NCBI RefSeq assembly: GCF_001182785.1
Contig: NZ_CP012099.1
Span: 3,098,501-3,162,500, forward strand
Length of the DNA stretch: 64,000 nucleotides
Origin: Bacillus thuringiensis
GTDB lineage: Bacteria > Bacillota > Bacilli > Bacillales > Bacillaceae_G
Direction of reading: 5' to 3'
Shown here piece after piece: positions 54,779 to 64,000 of the stretch. Positions within the stretch are counted from its first letter, which is position 1, and every line of letters begins with the position of its first letter. The notes below the pieces were generated by a model. It searched no databases. It was not told the DNA's origin and saw only the letters and a program-made list of their open reading frames with translations. The position numbers and the translations under genes were made by a program.

Positions 54779-55618
54779 TTGGATATTACAGCATTGCAAC
54801 AACAGTTAGAGCTTATACAACAAAATGACTATACGCAACTGCAACATATAGACGTAAATGAGTTAACTTTGAACATGCTTCAGTATATCGGAACGACTGA
54901 TAGTTACGTTCGTTACCAACTTATATATAAATGTTTTGCACATTTTATTCATCATGAATTCCTTATGGACGATCAACTGAAATTACTGTTGCAAACTTGT
55001 TTAAGTGATGAGTATTTACATTGTGACATTTACTCCCCACATACAGATGGGGTTTTCACACGTTCTTACACTGTTTCGTTAATTGCATTAATACTCCAAT
55101 TCGCTAACTCACACTACTTTTTTACAGAGGAAGATATCGAGGAAATAAAAAACAAACTTATTACATATACAAACTTAGAAACGGATTTTCGTAGCTATAT
55201 CGAAAATAAAGGATGGGCTCATTGTCTTGCCCACGTATCTGATGCCTTTACTGAAATTGTTCATAATTCTTATACGACCTTTGAATGGTATGAAGAATTA
55301 ATTCATTGCTTATTAAATAAAATCTTTATTCCATCTGACCTTTTTCATAATAACGAAGATGAACGCATTGTTACTCCATTACTAGCAATGCTGTATCATG
55401 ATTTTCCTCAAAACGAGTTAATTTCTATTATTCATAAAAAAATAAAAAGGCTTCCTCAAATTAGAAAACGCCTTTCGCTTAATGAGTATTGTATTTTATG
55501 TGCCAACATTAAAACCTTTTTACGCACATTATTTTTCAGAACGAAAGATGACCATAACTTAGCCTTTACAGCACGTAAAACAGAAAGAATGTTAAAGGAA
55601 CTTCCAAATTATTATTAG
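54779..55618 (+). CDS. DUF2785 family protein
   Basis: 279 residues starting with TTG (GGAGGAGG upstream). All-helical, with the DUF2785 landmark ENKGWAHCLAHVSDAF and IFIPSDLFHNNEDERI. Function unknown. Ends 16 bases before the Nudix gene, so probably co-transcribed. Confidence 0.85.
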   Translation: MDITALQQQLELIQQNDYTQLQHIDVNELTLNMLQYIGTTDSYVRYQLIYKCFAHFIHHEFLMDDQLKLLLQTCLSDEYLHCDIYSPHTDGVFTRSYTVSLIALILQFANSHYFFTEEDIEEIKNKLITYTNLETDFRSYIENKGWAHCLAHVSDAFTEIVHNSYTTFEWYEELIHCLLNKIFIPSDLFHNNEDERIVTPLLAMLYHDFPQNELISIIHKKIKRLPQIRKRLSLNEYCILCANIKTFLRTLFFRTKDDHNLAFTARKTERMLKELPNYY

Positions 55619-55634
55619 CTATAAGGAGACAACT

Positions 55635-56090
55635 ATGGGTTATATTGAAGATATGAGAAATCTAGTAGGAAATCACCCACTGATTTTAATAGGATCACAC
55701 GCCATTATATTAAATGAAAAAGATGAAGTATTGCTGCAGCTTCGTACAGATTTTAACCGCTGGGGCATTATTGGGGGTACCTTAGAATATAACGAAACGT
55801 TAGAAGATGCTTTAAAACGAGAAGTGTTTGAAGAAACTGGACTTATTATTAAAAATCCAGAACTAATCCGTACATACTCAGGGCCAGATTTCTTTCAAAT
55901 CTATCCAAATGGCGATCAAGTACACGGTGTACTCGTTGTTTATATTTGCCGAGAATTTCATGGGGAGCTTGTATGTGATAAAACTGAGTCAAAAGAATTA
56001 CGTTTCTTTCCGCTTGATGAGTTACCTAGTACTCTTCATCCAGTCATTGAGAAGATTCTTCGCGATTTTCATCACTCCAATAAAAAATAG
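55635..56090 (+). CDS. Nudix hydrolase
   Basis: 151 residues with the Nudix box GGTLEYNETLEDALKREVFEETGL. Cleaves nucleoside diphosphates linked to another group; exact substrate unknown. AAGGAGACAA upstream; shares a transcript with the DUF2785 gene. Confidence 0.93.
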   Translation: MGYIEDMRNLVGNHPLILIGSHAIILNEKDEVLLQLRTDFNRWGIIGGTLEYNETLEDALKREVFEETGLIIKNPELIRTYSGPDFFQIYPNGDQVHGVLVVYICREFHGELVCDKTESKELRFFPLDELPSTLHPVIEKILRDFHHSNKK

Positions 56091-56097
56091 AAATCAA

Positions 56098-56137
56098 ACA
56101 ACCTCATTTCCCGTCATTACAACGTGAAATGAGGTTG
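56098..56137. terminator. Bidirectional terminator
   Basis: CAACCTCATTTC / GAAATGAGGTTG between converging genes. Confidence 0.75.
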
Positions 56138-56176
56138 TTGTCGTTCACCGTAAATCCCTATTTCCCCAAAATGATA

Positions 56177-56431
56177 TTAACGCTCTCTTTTTACAACTTT
56201 ATATCCCTTTATAAAAAGGATAGTTATATAAGAAACAATAAATGAAAGAATAGTATACATGCCCACCCAAAAGAAAAATGCTGAATCGTGCACTGTAACA
56301 TTTAACATAAGAAAGATAAGAAATGTTACTATTGGCATCACATAAAATGTACCTACTTTATATGCTCCAGCTATTGAAACAATACAAACAAGCAATGGAT
56401 ATATACAGAAAATAAAAATGATTTCACTCAA
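56177..56431 (-). CDS. Small membrane protein, DUF2651 (YbeF)-like
   Basis: 84 residues with three hydrophobic segments (IIFIFCIYPLLVCIVSI; YVMPIVTFLIFLML; FFWVGMYTILSFIVSYITILF). Matches the layout of YbeF/DUF2651. GGGGGACAT precedes the ATG. Function unknown. Confidence 0.65.
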   Translation of the reverse strand: MSEIIFIFCIYPLLVCIVSIAGAYKVGTFYVMPIVTFLIFLMLNVTVHDSAFFFWVGMYTILSFIVSYITILFIKGYKVVKRER

Positions 56432-56528
56432 CGTTATGTCCCCCTTTCTGCAGAAATAATAGGTTTCTCGTACACATTTGGGGGAACAACAAAATTTTAT
56501 TTTTTATCAATTATTAGTAAATATAATG

Positions 56529-56909
56529 TTAGATTGTTATCTCAATCTGATTTCCTTCAGGATCACTTACTACACTTTCATAATAACCATCCCCTGTAGT
56601 ACGCGGCCTGTTTAGCACTGGGTATCCTGCTTCTCTTAATGTATTAGTTAATTCGTTCACTTTTTCTTTGCTATCTACTGAAAAAGCAATATGCGCATAT
56701 CCTATTGTTTTTGTTTGTACTTTCTCGTCTATCCCTACCTGCTTCATAAGTTCTAGACGCGCACCGCCTTCAAAAGTTATGAAATAAGATTCAAACTGCT
56801 TTTTCGGATTGTGATATAAGCTATTTTCTTCACCACCGAAGTACTGTTTATAGAAATCACGCATTCTTTCTAAATCATTCACCCAAATTGCTACATGTTC
56901 AATTTTCAT
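56529..56909 (-). CDS. VOC (glyoxalase/bleomycin-resistance) family protein
   Basis: 126 residues from the ATG at 56909 (AAAGGTGTC upstream). Two beta-alpha-beta-beta-beta modules: [23 protein letters not shown] with metal-ligand His, and [17 protein letters not shown] with [12 protein letters not shown] carrying the terminal Glu ligand. Lyase or antibiotic binder; substrate unknown. Confidence 0.9.
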   Translation of the reverse strand: MKIEHVAIWVNDLERMRDFYKQYFGGEENSLYHNPKKQFESYFITFEGGARLELMKQVGIDEKVQTKTIGYAHIAFSVDSKEKVNELTNTLREAGYPVLNRPRTTGDGYYESVVSDPEGNQIEITI

Positions 56910-56970
56910 AATCGACACCTTTTCTTTTATGTTATTCAACTGGCAATTGGATGCTTCATTGCCAGTACAT

Positions 56971-58023
56971 TTAATTTTCTTTATTTGTTCTCGTAATCAT
57001 AAGATCAAGTCCAAGGCTTTTTAACCCATATAAATAATCTTCTTTCCAGTTGCTCACTGTTATTTTCGGAATATGTTCTGCCGGAATGTACTGGGGACAA
57101 CTTTTTACAATTTGATCTATTACAATTTGGTTCACTTCATCATCACAGAAGATGAATCCATGAGGGTTAATAATAGCTATACATGTAGCTATTAAACGAG
57201 TAATAGCATCTATATTATATTCCTCTGAATTATTCGAATCTTCACTTCTCAAAGCTTGCAAGAAATTTTTATTATCGTACTGCGGGACGAAAGATATCTC
57301 TCCTGAGAAAAATGTACTTCCGCGTACGACATCTCCATTTACCATAATCCCCGCACCTGGGCCATTTTGACCTGAATACAAATATACAAGAGAGGAATTT
57401 TCATTGTTTCCAGTATTTTTATGATAGCCGAGCACTGCAGCATTCATATCGTTTTCTATTACTACTGGTATAGAAAACAGTTCCTCCAAGTGACTTTTTA
57501 AATTAAAATTTTGGAACTTTTCATATCCAGGAATATAGAAAATACGCCCATTATCGACAGCACCAGGAACACCAATTGAGATTGAACTTATCTTTGGAAA
57601 CGTAGCTATAAGACTTTCTATATGTTCTGTTAATACACTTAGACCCGTATCAATTAATGTACTTGAAGTACTGCCTTGTTCTTTTACTTCCCCTAAACAG
57701 TTAAAAATTGTATAGTTCGTCTCATTTTTTTCTAAAAATATCGCTAAACCTAACATGTATTCTGGATTATATTCATATCGTTTTGCTCTTCTTCCACCAC
57801 TTGAATCATCTAAACCGGCTAAAGTGACTTCACCGTCTTGTTTCATTTTTTCTATAAATTTACTTATCGTTGGAAAACTGATTTCTAATGTATTACTAAG
57901 TTCAACTTTCGTTGCACTACCTCGCTCTAGAAGAGCTGTACGAATGCCGCGAAGGATCGTCTCTTTAATCGATTTTTGAGTAACAAATTGTTCACTCAAA
58001 TCGCTCACCACCTTAATCAACAT
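56971..58023 (-). CDS. ROK-family transcriptional repressor
   Basis: 350 residues. N-terminal winged helix ([30 protein letters not shown], about 30-60) and a sugar-kinase-like ROK domain ([30 protein letters not shown]). Kinase activity is doubtful and a sugar-sensing role is likely. An operator palindrome (58024-58047) touches its own start. It probably controls the acetyltransferase-MFS genes upstream, which carry two more copies of the site. Confidence 0.92.
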   Translation of the reverse strand: MLIKVVSDLSEQFVTQKSIKETILRGIRTALLERGSATKVELSNTLEISFPTISKFIEKMKQDGEVTLAGLDDSSGGRRAKRYEYNPEYMLGLAIFLEKNETNYTIFNCLGEVKEQGSTSSTLIDTGLSVLTEHIESLIATFPKISSISIGVPGAVDNGRIFYIPGYEKFQNFNLKSHLEELFSIPVVIENDMNAAVLGYHKNTGNNENSSLVYLYSGQNGPGAGIMVNGDVVRGSTFFSGEISFVPQYDNKNFLQALRSEDSNNSEEYNIDAITRLIATCIAIINPHGFIFCDDEVNQIVIDQIVKSCPQYIPAEHIPKITVSNWKEDYLYGLKSLGLDLMITRTNKEN

Positions 58024-58047
58024 ACTTATTAAACACTTTTAATAAGT
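58024..58047. promoter_or_regulatory. ROK operator 1 (autoregulatory)
   Basis: ACTTATTAAA CACT TTTAATAAGT, a perfect 10-4-10 dyad immediately before the ROK start codon. Confidence 0.85.
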
Positions 58048-58121
58048 TGCGTTGACAATATATCATACATCATTTTCTAAAGCAATAGAGATGATATATT
58101 TCTACTAGCGGCACTCCGTAT

Positions 58122-59324
58122 TTAACTCGATGTATTCTCTCTCGTAACAGACGATACAATTCCAGACAAGATAACAAATAATAAAACAGCTAGCAAAGCA
58201 TTACGTATTCCGAATGCTTCTCCAAGTATTCCTAAAAATGGTGGTCCGACTAAAAACGCTGTAAAACCGATGATAGAAACTGCAGCAACATTAGAAGTCG
58301 CATTTTCACTGTCATCTCGAGCAGCAGAAAGCCCAATTGGGAAACCTAACGCAGCACCAATCCCCCACAGTACTACACCAATTGCTAGAAAATATGAGTT
58401 ACTCCCAAATCTGACGATTGTCATTCCTATAATCGCCATCATAATAGTAGCACGCATAACCGCGACACGACCGAATCGATCAAGAAAATAACTACTGCAC
58501 ATTCGAGCTAATGTCATTGCCAATACAAAAATAGTGTACATAATAGAACCTGTCACTACACTTTGCTCATGTCCATCTACCATCACAATAGGTAACCAAT
58601 CATTTGCACTTCCTTCTGCAAATGCCATTCCAAGCACAAAAAGACCAAGTAAAAGCACCTTTTTTTCCATCCGTAAAGAAGTATGCTTCGCTCGCTTTTT
58701 GTTTCGCGATTCCTCCTTCTTTCCTGTCCCATGCGGAAGAAAACGATACAACATACATACAAGTAATACAAACATGACCGAAATCGCAAGAAATTGATAC
58801 AGAATTGGGATGTGAAGCGAGATGGCGGCAGAACCACTGAGCGCGCCTACTAAAGTTCCTATACTAAAAAAGCCATGGAATTTCGGAAGAAGAGTTGTTC
58901 CTAATTTCTGCTCAATGGCAGAACCTTCTACATTCAATGCGACTTCTGCTAATCCATATCCTACTCCAAATACTAGTAAGCTACCAAAAGCCCCCATACT
59001 AGAAACAAAATAAATAGTAATACCTAAACAAAGCAATCCAACAATCATAAAAAACATACTGCCTATAATAACGTCTCTAGCTCCCTTACCGTCAATAAAA
59101 TGACTTGCACTCAGTAAACCAATTATTGAACCGACAGATAATCCGAACAAAATCCAGCCCATTTCTGCATTTGACACTGCTAAAATATCTCGAGTAGCTG
59201 CTGTTCTAGAAATCCATGTAGCAAATGCCACACCTGGCAAAGCAAATAAGAGGAATAGAGCATTTCGAGAGGCAAGTAGCGTCTTTGTATCATTTTCCGC
59301 AAAATCTTTCTTCATATGAAACAC
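58122..59324 (-). CDS. MFS transporter, sugar-type (YbjJ-like)
   Basis: 400 residues, about 12 helices. Motifs FIDGKGARDVIIGSMFFM and DRFGRVAVMRATIMM between helices; FPIGLSAARDDSENATSNVAAVSIIGF in the second half is typical of FucP/YbjJ-related carriers. Located between an acetyltransferase and a ROK repressor, so a sugar or modified-sugar substrate is likely. In one unit with the acetyltransferase (47 bases apart). Confidence 0.88.
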   Translation of the reverse strand: MFHMKKDFAENDTKTLLASRNALFLLFALPGVAFATWISRTAATRDILAVSNAEMGWILFGLSVGSIIGLLSASHFIDGKGARDVIIGSMFFMIVGLLCLGITIYFVSSMGAFGSLLVFGVGYGLAEVALNVEGSAIEQKLGTTLLPKFHGFFSIGTLVGALSGSAAISLHIPILYQFLAISVMFVLLVCMLYRFLPHGTGKKEESRNKKRAKHTSLRMEKKVLLLGLFVLGMAFAEGSANDWLPIVMVDGHEQSVVTGSIMYTIFVLAMTLARMCSSYFLDRFGRVAVMRATIMMAIIGMTIVRFGSNSYFLAIGVVLWGIGAALGFPIGLSAARDDSENATSNVAAVSIIGFTAFLVGPPFLGILGEAFGIRNALLAVLLFVILSGIVSSVTRENTSS

Positions 59325-59371
59325 CTTTCAAATTGTCTATACGATAATTTATACTCTAATGAAAACACCTT

Positions 59372-59935
59372 TTACTCTTCTATCGTTTTAATAACTTTAG
59401 CTGGGTTACCACCAACAACTACATTATTAGGTACATCTTTTGTCACAACTGCCCCTGAAGCAATTACAACATTATCTCCAATTGAAATACCAGGGTTAAT
59501 AATAGCGCCTCCGCCAACCCAAACATTGTTACCTATCTTTACCGATTTTCCATATTCTTTGCCAGAGTTTCGTTCCACCGGATGTAATGGATGAGTAGCA
59601 GTATAAATGTGAACACCAGGTGCAAACATACAATTATCACCGATTCGAACTTCACAAACGTCCAAAATCACACAATTGAAATTTGCGAAAAAGCTCTTTC
59701 CAACATGAATATTGTAGCCGTAATCACAACGAAAATCAGGATTAATTTGGGCTTTCCCATCAGCTGAAGAACCTAAAAGCTGATTTAATAATGTAAAACG
59801 CCTCTCATCTCCTGTCTCCATCGCCTCGTTATAAAGGCGTGTTAAACGTTTTGCCTCCACCCTATCAGCCACCAATTCTTCGTCATCCGCAATATACATT
59901 TCTCCTGCCACCATCTTTTCTTTCTCCGTTTTCAT
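59372..59935 (-). CDS. maa: Maltose/galactoside O-acetyltransferase (hexapeptide repeat)
   Basis: 187 residues from the ATG at 59935 (AAAGGAGAGG upstream). N-terminal Mac domain ([32 protein letters not shown]) followed by left-handed beta-helix hexapeptide repeats ([22 protein letters not shown], with the catalytic His, [24 protein letters not shown]). Acetylates sugars with acetyl-CoA. First gene of the ROK-controlled unit. Confidence 0.92.
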   Translation of the reverse strand: MKTEKEKMVAGEMYIADDEELVADRVEAKRLTRLYNEAMETGDERRFTLLNQLLGSSADGKAQINPDFRCDYGYNIHVGKSFFANFNCVILDVCEVRIGDNCMFAPGVHIYTATHPLHPVERNSGKEYGKSVKIGNNVWVGGGAIINPGISIGDNVVIASGAVVTKDVPNNVVVGGNPAKVIKTIEE

Positions 59936-59967
59936 ACAATCCTCTCCTTTTTTATTATATGGGAGGC

Positions 59968-59991
59968 ACTTATTAAACATCTTTAATAAGT
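59968..59991. promoter_or_regulatory. ROK operator 2
   Basis: ACTTATTAAA CATC TTTAATAAGT, upstream of the acetyltransferase gene; the flanks extend the symmetry (GGC/GCC). Confidence 0.85.
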
Positions 59992-60003
59992 GCCTTTAAT
60001 TAA

Positions 60004-60027
60004 ACTTATTAAACACGTTTAATAAGT
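60004..60027. promoter_or_regulatory. ROK operator 3
   Basis: ACTTATTAAA CACG TTTAATAAGT, 36 bases centre to centre from operator 2. Just upstream on the minus strand lie TTGCAT, 16 bases and TAATAT, a plausible promoter at about 60032-60059. Confidence 0.85.
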
Positions 60028-60145
60028 AACCCTATATTAGCATACTTTTTAATATATGCAACTAATAAGTTCGGAAAAGAAGTGCGAACTCCTTGCTCTA
60101 TGTATCGATATGAAGAATAATTGATATCGAAAAACGAGGGAACGC

Positions 60146-61144
60146 TCAGCGCCCCCTCTCAAATCCAATCCGTTTTTTAATTTCCACTAAATTTATCTTC
60201 GCGATTTTTCTTGCTCGCTCAGCACCTTTTTCTAACGCTTCATATAATAAATTCGGCTCATTCATATACATAGTATATTTCTCACGAGGTCCAGCTAACT
60301 CACGGTCTACAACGCGAAATAACTCTTTTTTCACATCGCCCCATCCGATTCCAGTCTCATACTTTTCACGCATCGACTGTATTTCATCTTCCATCGCAAA
60401 CTCTTTATATATCATAAATAATGTTTCTAATTCTTTCGGTTCATTTGGAAGTGAAGAATCTGTTTTGATTTTAAATATTAACTTTCGTAGTTTTTCTTTC
60501 TCTGCAAATAACGGGATTACATTCCCGTAACTTTTACTCATCTTTCTTCCATCAAGTCCTGGTAATATTGCTCCTTCTTCTTGCACTACATACTCCGGAA
60601 GTGTAAATGTCGTGCCGAATGTATGATTAAAATACGTCGCAATATCACGTGCAATTTCAATATGCTGAATTTGATCTTTCCCAACTGGTACATGAGTAAC
60701 TTGAAATAGTAATATGTCAGCCGCCATTAAAATCGGATACGTATATAATCCCATATTCACTCCTGCATCTACCTCTAAACCCGCTTTTTTATTTTGCTCC
60801 ACCTTCGCTTTATACGCATGAGCACGGTTCATAAGACCTTTCGGAGTTAGGCAAGCTAAAATCCAAGCTAATTCTAGAATCTCCGATACTTCTGTTTGCC
60901 GATAAAAAATAACATCTTCCCCAAGTCCAAGCGATAACCAAGTAGCTGCTACCTCTTTCGTATAACTGCTGAACTTTTCTGAATCATGCACAGCATTTAA
61001 CGCATGATAATCCGCTATAAAATACAATGCTTTTCCTTCATTATTCTTTGACATTTGCAATGCAGGTTTAATCGCACCAATATAATTTCCTAAATGCGGA
61101 TAACCTGTCGGCTTAATTCCTGTTAACATTATTTTTTCACTCAC
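60146..61144 (-). CDS. trpS: Tryptophanyl-tRNA synthetase
   Basis: 332 residues from the GTG at 61144 (AAAGGAGG 7 bases upstream). Class I motifs: HLGNYIGA (HIGH-like) and GRKMSKSYGN (KMSKS). YPILMAADILLFQ..PVGKDQIQHIEIARDIA is the tryptophan/ATP site region. It has a basic insert (LTPKGLMNRAHAYKAKVEQNKKAG) unlike the short B. stearothermophilus enzyme, so it may be a second TrpRS type. Under T-box control. Confidence 0.92.
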   Translation of the reverse strand: MSEKIMLTGIKPTGYPHLGNYIGAIKPALQMSKNNEGKALYFIADYHALNAVHDSEKFSSYTKEVAATWLSLGLGEDVIFYRQTEVSEILELAWILACLTPKGLMNRAHAYKAKVEQNKKAGLEVDAGVNMGLYTYPILMAADILLFQVTHVPVGKDQIQHIEIARDIATYFNHTFGTTFTLPEYVVQEEGAILPGLDGRKMSKSYGNVIPLFAEKEKLRKLIFKIKTDSSLPNEPKELETLFMIYKEFAMEDEIQSMREKYETGIGWGDVKKELFRVVDRELAGPREKYTMYMNEPNLLYEALEKGAERARKIAKINLVEIKKRIGFERGR

Positions 61145-61164
61145 ACTAACTCCTCCTTTCTCAA

Positions 61165-61395
61165 AATAAAAAGAGCCTCTCATCCTTAAAAAGGACGAGA
61201 AACTCCCGCGGTACCACCTTAATTAGCTATCATTATAGCTCACTTCAACTTCTTAACGTGAAGTAACCGTCTTTACCTACTCTTTTCAGTTAGAAGCTCC
61301 AGAGCCCATTCCATATTCATCCCTTACTGATTCCCACCACATATCAGCTCTCTGAAAAGTTTCGAATATGTACTCTTCTCTTTCATTGCTTTTTC
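61165..61395 (-). ncRNA. T-box leader (Trp specifier)
   Basis: Minus strand: stem I base CTTTTCAG / CTGAAAAG, AG-bulge GAGAGCTGA, specifier loop GAATATGGAATGG with UGG (61306-61308) as likely Trp codon, the T-box AAGGTGGTACCGCGGG (about 61204-61219), then a terminator hairpin (GAGTTTCTCGTCCTT / AAGGATGAGAGGCTC) and TTTTTATTTT at 61165-61205. Uncharged tRNA(Trp) should antiterminate and turn trpS on. Confidence 0.93.
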
Positions 61396-61533
61396 GTTAT
61401 TTTTTACAGTTTATCACATTTCACTTCCAAACAAACCCTAGTTTTCTATTTTATATAGCAGGAATTTCCACTTCAATTGTCTAATGTTATATAGGTTTGC
61501 AGAAATATTCGAAACAACTTTGGAGGTTTTTTC

Positions 61534-62691
61534 ATGGTAAAATATATATCAATTTTAGGTTCAACAGGATCCATCGGCACATCTGCATTAGATGTCGTTT
61601 CAGCTCATCCTGAACATTTTAAAATCATCGGTTTAACCGCAAATTATAATATCGATCTTCTTGAGCAACAAATCAAAACGTTTCAACCTCGTATTGTAAG
61701 CGTTGCGACAAAAGACTTAGCAGACAAGCTTCGTACGCGTATTTCAGCAAATACAAAAATCACACACGGGACTGATGGCTTAATCGCAGTAGCTACTCAC
61801 CCTGATTCAAATCTTGTATTAAGTTCTGTTGTCGGTGTTTCAGGATTACTCCCAACAATTGAAGCATTAAAAGCGAAGAAAGATATCGCTATTGCTAATA
61901 AAGAAACTTTGGTTGCAGCTGGACATATCGTAACTGAACTAGCGCAACAAAACGGATGTCGCTTAATTCCAGTAGATAGTGAGCATTCAGCTATTTTCCA
62001 ATGTTTAAACGGCGAAAATAATAAAGAGATTGAGAAGTTAATTGTAACAGCTTCCGGTGGTGCTTTTCGTGATAAAACACGTGAAGAAATGCAAACATTA
62101 CAAGCTAAGGACGCTTTAAAACATCCAAACTGGTTAATGGGTGCAAAACTAACGATTGATTCTGCCACATTAATGAATAAAGGCTTTGAAGTAATGGAAG
62201 CGAGATGGCTATTTGATATTCCGTATGAAAAAATTGATGTAATGATTCATAAAGAAAGTATCATTCATTCTTTAGTAGAATTTATTGATGGATCAGCTAT
62301 GGCACAGCTCGGTGCTCCTGATATGAGAATGCCGATTCAATATGCGTTTCACTATCCTACTCGGCTACCTTCTTCCTATGAAAAATTAAATTTATTAGAA
62401 ATCGGTAGTTTACATTTTGAAAAACCAGATTTAGAGAAGTTCCCTTGTCTACAATACGCATATGAATGTGGCAAAATCGGTGGTACTACTCCCGCTGTAT
62501 TAAATGCAGCAAATGAAATTGCGAATGCACTATACTTAAAAAATGAAATTGCCTTTTTCGATATTGAAAAAACAATTTACAAAACAGTTGAAGCTCATCA
62601 TAATGTAAAAGATCCTTCACTTGATGCTATATTGGAAGCGGATCAATGGGCGCGCCAATATGCAAATGAATTGTTAATAAAAAAGAGCTAA
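61534..62691 (+). CDS. dxr: 1-deoxy-D-xylulose-5-phosphate reductoisomerase
   Basis: 385 residues. NADPH loop GSTGSIGTS at 9-17, the metal-binding motif [13 protein letters not shown], the second-shell ASGGAFRD and [27 protein letters not shown]. Second step of the MEP isoprenoid pathway. GGAGG precedes the ATG. The usual Bacillus neighbours (uppS, cdsA, rseP) are missing, so it may be a second copy. Confidence 0.95.
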   Translation: MVKYISILGSTGSIGTSALDVVSAHPEHFKIIGLTANYNIDLLEQQIKTFQPRIVSVATKDLADKLRTRISANTKITHGTDGLIAVATHPDSNLVLSSVVGVSGLLPTIEALKAKKDIAIANKETLVAAGHIVTELAQQNGCRLIPVDSEHSAIFQCLNGENNKEIEKLIVTASGGAFRDKTREEMQTLQAKDALKHPNWLMGAKLTIDSATLMNKGFEVMEARWLFDIPYEKIDVMIHKESIIHSLVEFIDGSAMAQLGAPDMRMPIQYAFHYPTRLPSSYEKLNLLEIGSLHFEKPDLEKFPCLQYAYECGKIGGTTPAVLNAANEIANALYLKNEIAFFDIEKTIYKTVEAHHNVKDPSLDAILEADQWARQYANELLIKKS

Positions 62692-62720
62692 AACAGTTCC
62701 CACTGTTTTAGCTCTTTTTT
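62681..62720. terminator. Bidirectional terminator
   Basis: AGAGCTAAAACAGT / ACTGTTTTAGCTCT with TTTTTT, overlapping the dxr stop; serves the converging AI-2E gene too. Confidence 0.85.
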
Positions 62721-63841
62721 CATGTATTCAACTTAACAAATCTATAACCGTGCGTAACTAACACTTTCAATATCGCATATCCTGGAATGGCTAAAATAAT
62801 GCCCATAATCCCGAATAAGTTTCCGGCAGTTAAAATGATAAATATGATTGTAATCGGATGAATATCTAGCTTTTTCCCCATTACTTGCGGAGAAATAAAC
62901 TTACCTTCTGCTAATTGTACAACCATCATAACGATGATTACTTTTAACACCATTGCTGGCGAGTTGATAAATGCGATAATTAACGCTGGTGTAATAGCGA
63001 TAATTGGCCCTACGTACGGAACGATATTTACAATCATCGCTAAAATAGCAAGTAATACAGCATATTTAATACCGATAATAAGGTAACCGATTAATAACAT
63101 AATACCGATAAACAAGCTCACGATAATCTGCCCTCTAATATACGAGCTAATCGCATAGTGCATATCATCTAGTATTCTCATTGCTGCTGGTTGTCTTTGT
63201 TCTGAAATGAACTTTAAGAAGTGCTTCGGCAATTGTTCGCCATCTTTTAAAAGATAGAACAATATAAATGGAACCATTACAAATGTTAAAACAACCTCTG
63301 TAACAGTACTCAAAAATCCAGTTACATTCCCAGTTACTGATGATAATGACTTTGTAAAATCAACTGTATATTCTTTTACCATATTCGCAACATTAATATT
63401 TAAATTCTCCTGAATTTTACCGAGTAAATTACTTTCCCCAAATCTACGTGCTGCTCGTTCAATCTCATGGCCGAAATACGGTAAGTTATCAATTAATGCA
63501 TCAATTTGATCTTTAATAATAGGGATAACCGTTACAACTAAAAATACAAATAACCCTAGTACGATTAAATATATGGAAGCTATCGATACAATTCTTGAAA
63601 CACCCTTCTTTTCTAAAAGCGAAACGAATGGATGCAAAATATAAAATAGTACGCCCGCTAATAGTACTGGGAAGAAAATTGTTTTTAAAAATACGATAAA
63701 CGGTGTAAAAACAAATGATATTTTTGTTAGCAATAAAATATTAATGAACAATAACGCAAATCCAAGTAATACCGCCAAATAATTTTGTTCTCTAAAAAAC
63801 TTTCTTAACTTATCTCTTTTTCTTATATTTATTTTCTCCAA
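62720..63841 (-). CDS. AI-2E family transporter
   Basis: 373 residues starting with TTG at 63841 (GAGGTGG upstream). About eight membrane helices, with family landmarks FILFYLLKDGEQLPK, SYIRGQIIVSLFIG and IVPYVGPIIAITPALI. The family exports signals, ions or other small molecules; an AI-2 role is unproved here. Confidence 0.9.
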   Translation of the reverse strand: MEKINIRKRDKLRKFFREQNYLAVLLGFALLFINILLLTKISFVFTPFIVFLKTIFFPVLLAGVLFYILHPFVSLLEKKGVSRIVSIASIYLIVLGLFVFLVVTVIPIIKDQIDALIDNLPYFGHEIERAARRFGESNLLGKIQENLNINVANMVKEYTVDFTKSLSSVTGNVTGFLSTVTEVVLTFVMVPFILFYLLKDGEQLPKHFLKFISEQRQPAAMRILDDMHYAISSYIRGQIIVSLFIGIMLLIGYLIIGIKYAVLLAILAMIVNIVPYVGPIIAITPALIIAFINSPAMVLKVIIVMMVVQLAEGKFISPQVMGKKLDIHPITIIFIILTAGNLFGIMGIILAIPGYAILKVLVTHGYRFVKLNT

Positions 63842-63860
63842 TGAAACCACCTCTTCGAAT

Positions 63861-63891
63861 GATGAAAAGCCCTTATTCAGGGCTCTTCATC
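63861..63891 (-). terminator. Hairpin between AI-2E and the next gene
   Basis: GATGAAAAGCCCT / AGGGCTCTTCATC without a long T-tract. Confidence 0.55.
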
Positions 63892-63904
63892 ATAATCTAT
63901 ATCT

Positions 63905-64000
63905 CTATTTCCTTGCAGCTTTCACTACAAATGATACAATAAGAATTAACACGATTGCACCTAATAATGCTGGCACGACATGAATCCCACCAAATGATGG
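63905..64000 (-). CDS. C-terminus of a small membrane protein (GlsB/YeaQ/YmgE-like)
   Basis: Only the last 31 residues are inside: GGIHVVPALLGAIVLILIVSF and VVKAARK then stop. The Gly-Gly-Ile-His..LLGA pattern fits transglycosylase-associated (YeaQ/YmgE) stress membrane proteins. The start is beyond the window. Confidence 0.6.
   Translation of the reverse strand, partial: PSFGGIHVVPALLGAIVLILIVSFVVKAARK

Noticed and set aside
1..64000. CRISPR arrays, rRNA, tRNA, complete insertion sequences or prophage
   Set aside because: No regular spaced repeats, no tRNA cloverleaf motifs, and no transposase or phage structural genes were seen on reading both strands.

Overview
This is a low-GC, chromosomal-looking Firmicutes segment that I assign to the Bacillus cereus group. 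Supporting signs are AT-rich spacers, strong GGAGG ribosome-binding sites with frequent TTG/GTG starts, an SLH-anchored cell-wall amidase, an LPxTG surface protein, a CapA-type lipoprotein, several VanY/CapA/nucleosidase lipoproteins, and T-box, S-box and purine riboswitch leaders. No rRNA, tRNA, CRISPR array, complete insertion sequence or prophage was seen. The window is ordinary accessory and metabolic chromosome with many small single-gene units, mostly on the minus strand.

Layout. 1-8.6 kb: 5' part of an AraC regulator with a Fur box, a lipoprotein stub, a penicillin acylase-family enzyme, a DnaD-like protein, an SLH amidase, a lipoprotein gene broken by an 8-bp tandem duplication, and an AlkD-like DNA repair protein. 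8.6-18.7 kb: a VanY-like carboxypeptidase with an apparent ATT start next to a CapA lipoprotein, gene remnants, MFS + NETI protein, an alpha/beta hydrolase, a MarR-MFS pair and a serine hydrolase. 19-22.6 kb: an AtoE-type transporter, a flavodoxin-fold reductase, a SWIM zinc-finger protein, and a SAM-I riboswitch in front of a small winged-helix-like gene.

23.7-29.8 kb: a five-gene minus-strand unit. It encodes an LPxTG protein combining a DUF4430 domain with an alpha/alpha-barrel, a DUF4430 lipoprotein, EcfT, a fused double EcfA ATPase and an S component. The domain pair is that of vertebrate transcobalamin/intrinsic factor, so the unit looks like a surface-to-membrane vitamin capture relay, most simply for a corrinoid. 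An attenuator-like leader precedes it. 30-42 kb: RraA-like protein, YfcC transporter, secreted endonuclease I, a guanine riboswitch driving a secreted MTA/SAH-nucleosidase-like lipoprotein, a decay zone with two gene fragments, an OYE/LysR divergent pair, YbaK, a histidyl-tRNA synthetase paralogue behind a His-His-His leader peptide and terminator, and an HxlR/nitroreductase divergent pair.

42-64 kb: DUF1292 protein, a short pyruvate kinase, two unknown secreted/anchored proteins behind a 16-bp palindrome, an SDR enzyme, an ABC exporter, an Xre/DUF3796 pair, a tubby-like protein, YjjG-type HAD phosphatase, an IphP-type phosphatase, GNAT, DUF2785, Nudix and VOC proteins, and an acetyltransferase-MFS-ROK locus with three matching operator palindromes. 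The window ends with T-box-controlled tryptophanyl-tRNA synthetase, dxr, an AI-2E family protein and the end of a small membrane protein. Several core enzymes here (HisRS, TrpRS, pyruvate kinase, Dxr) look like paralogues rather than sole copies; that is inference from motifs, length and context.
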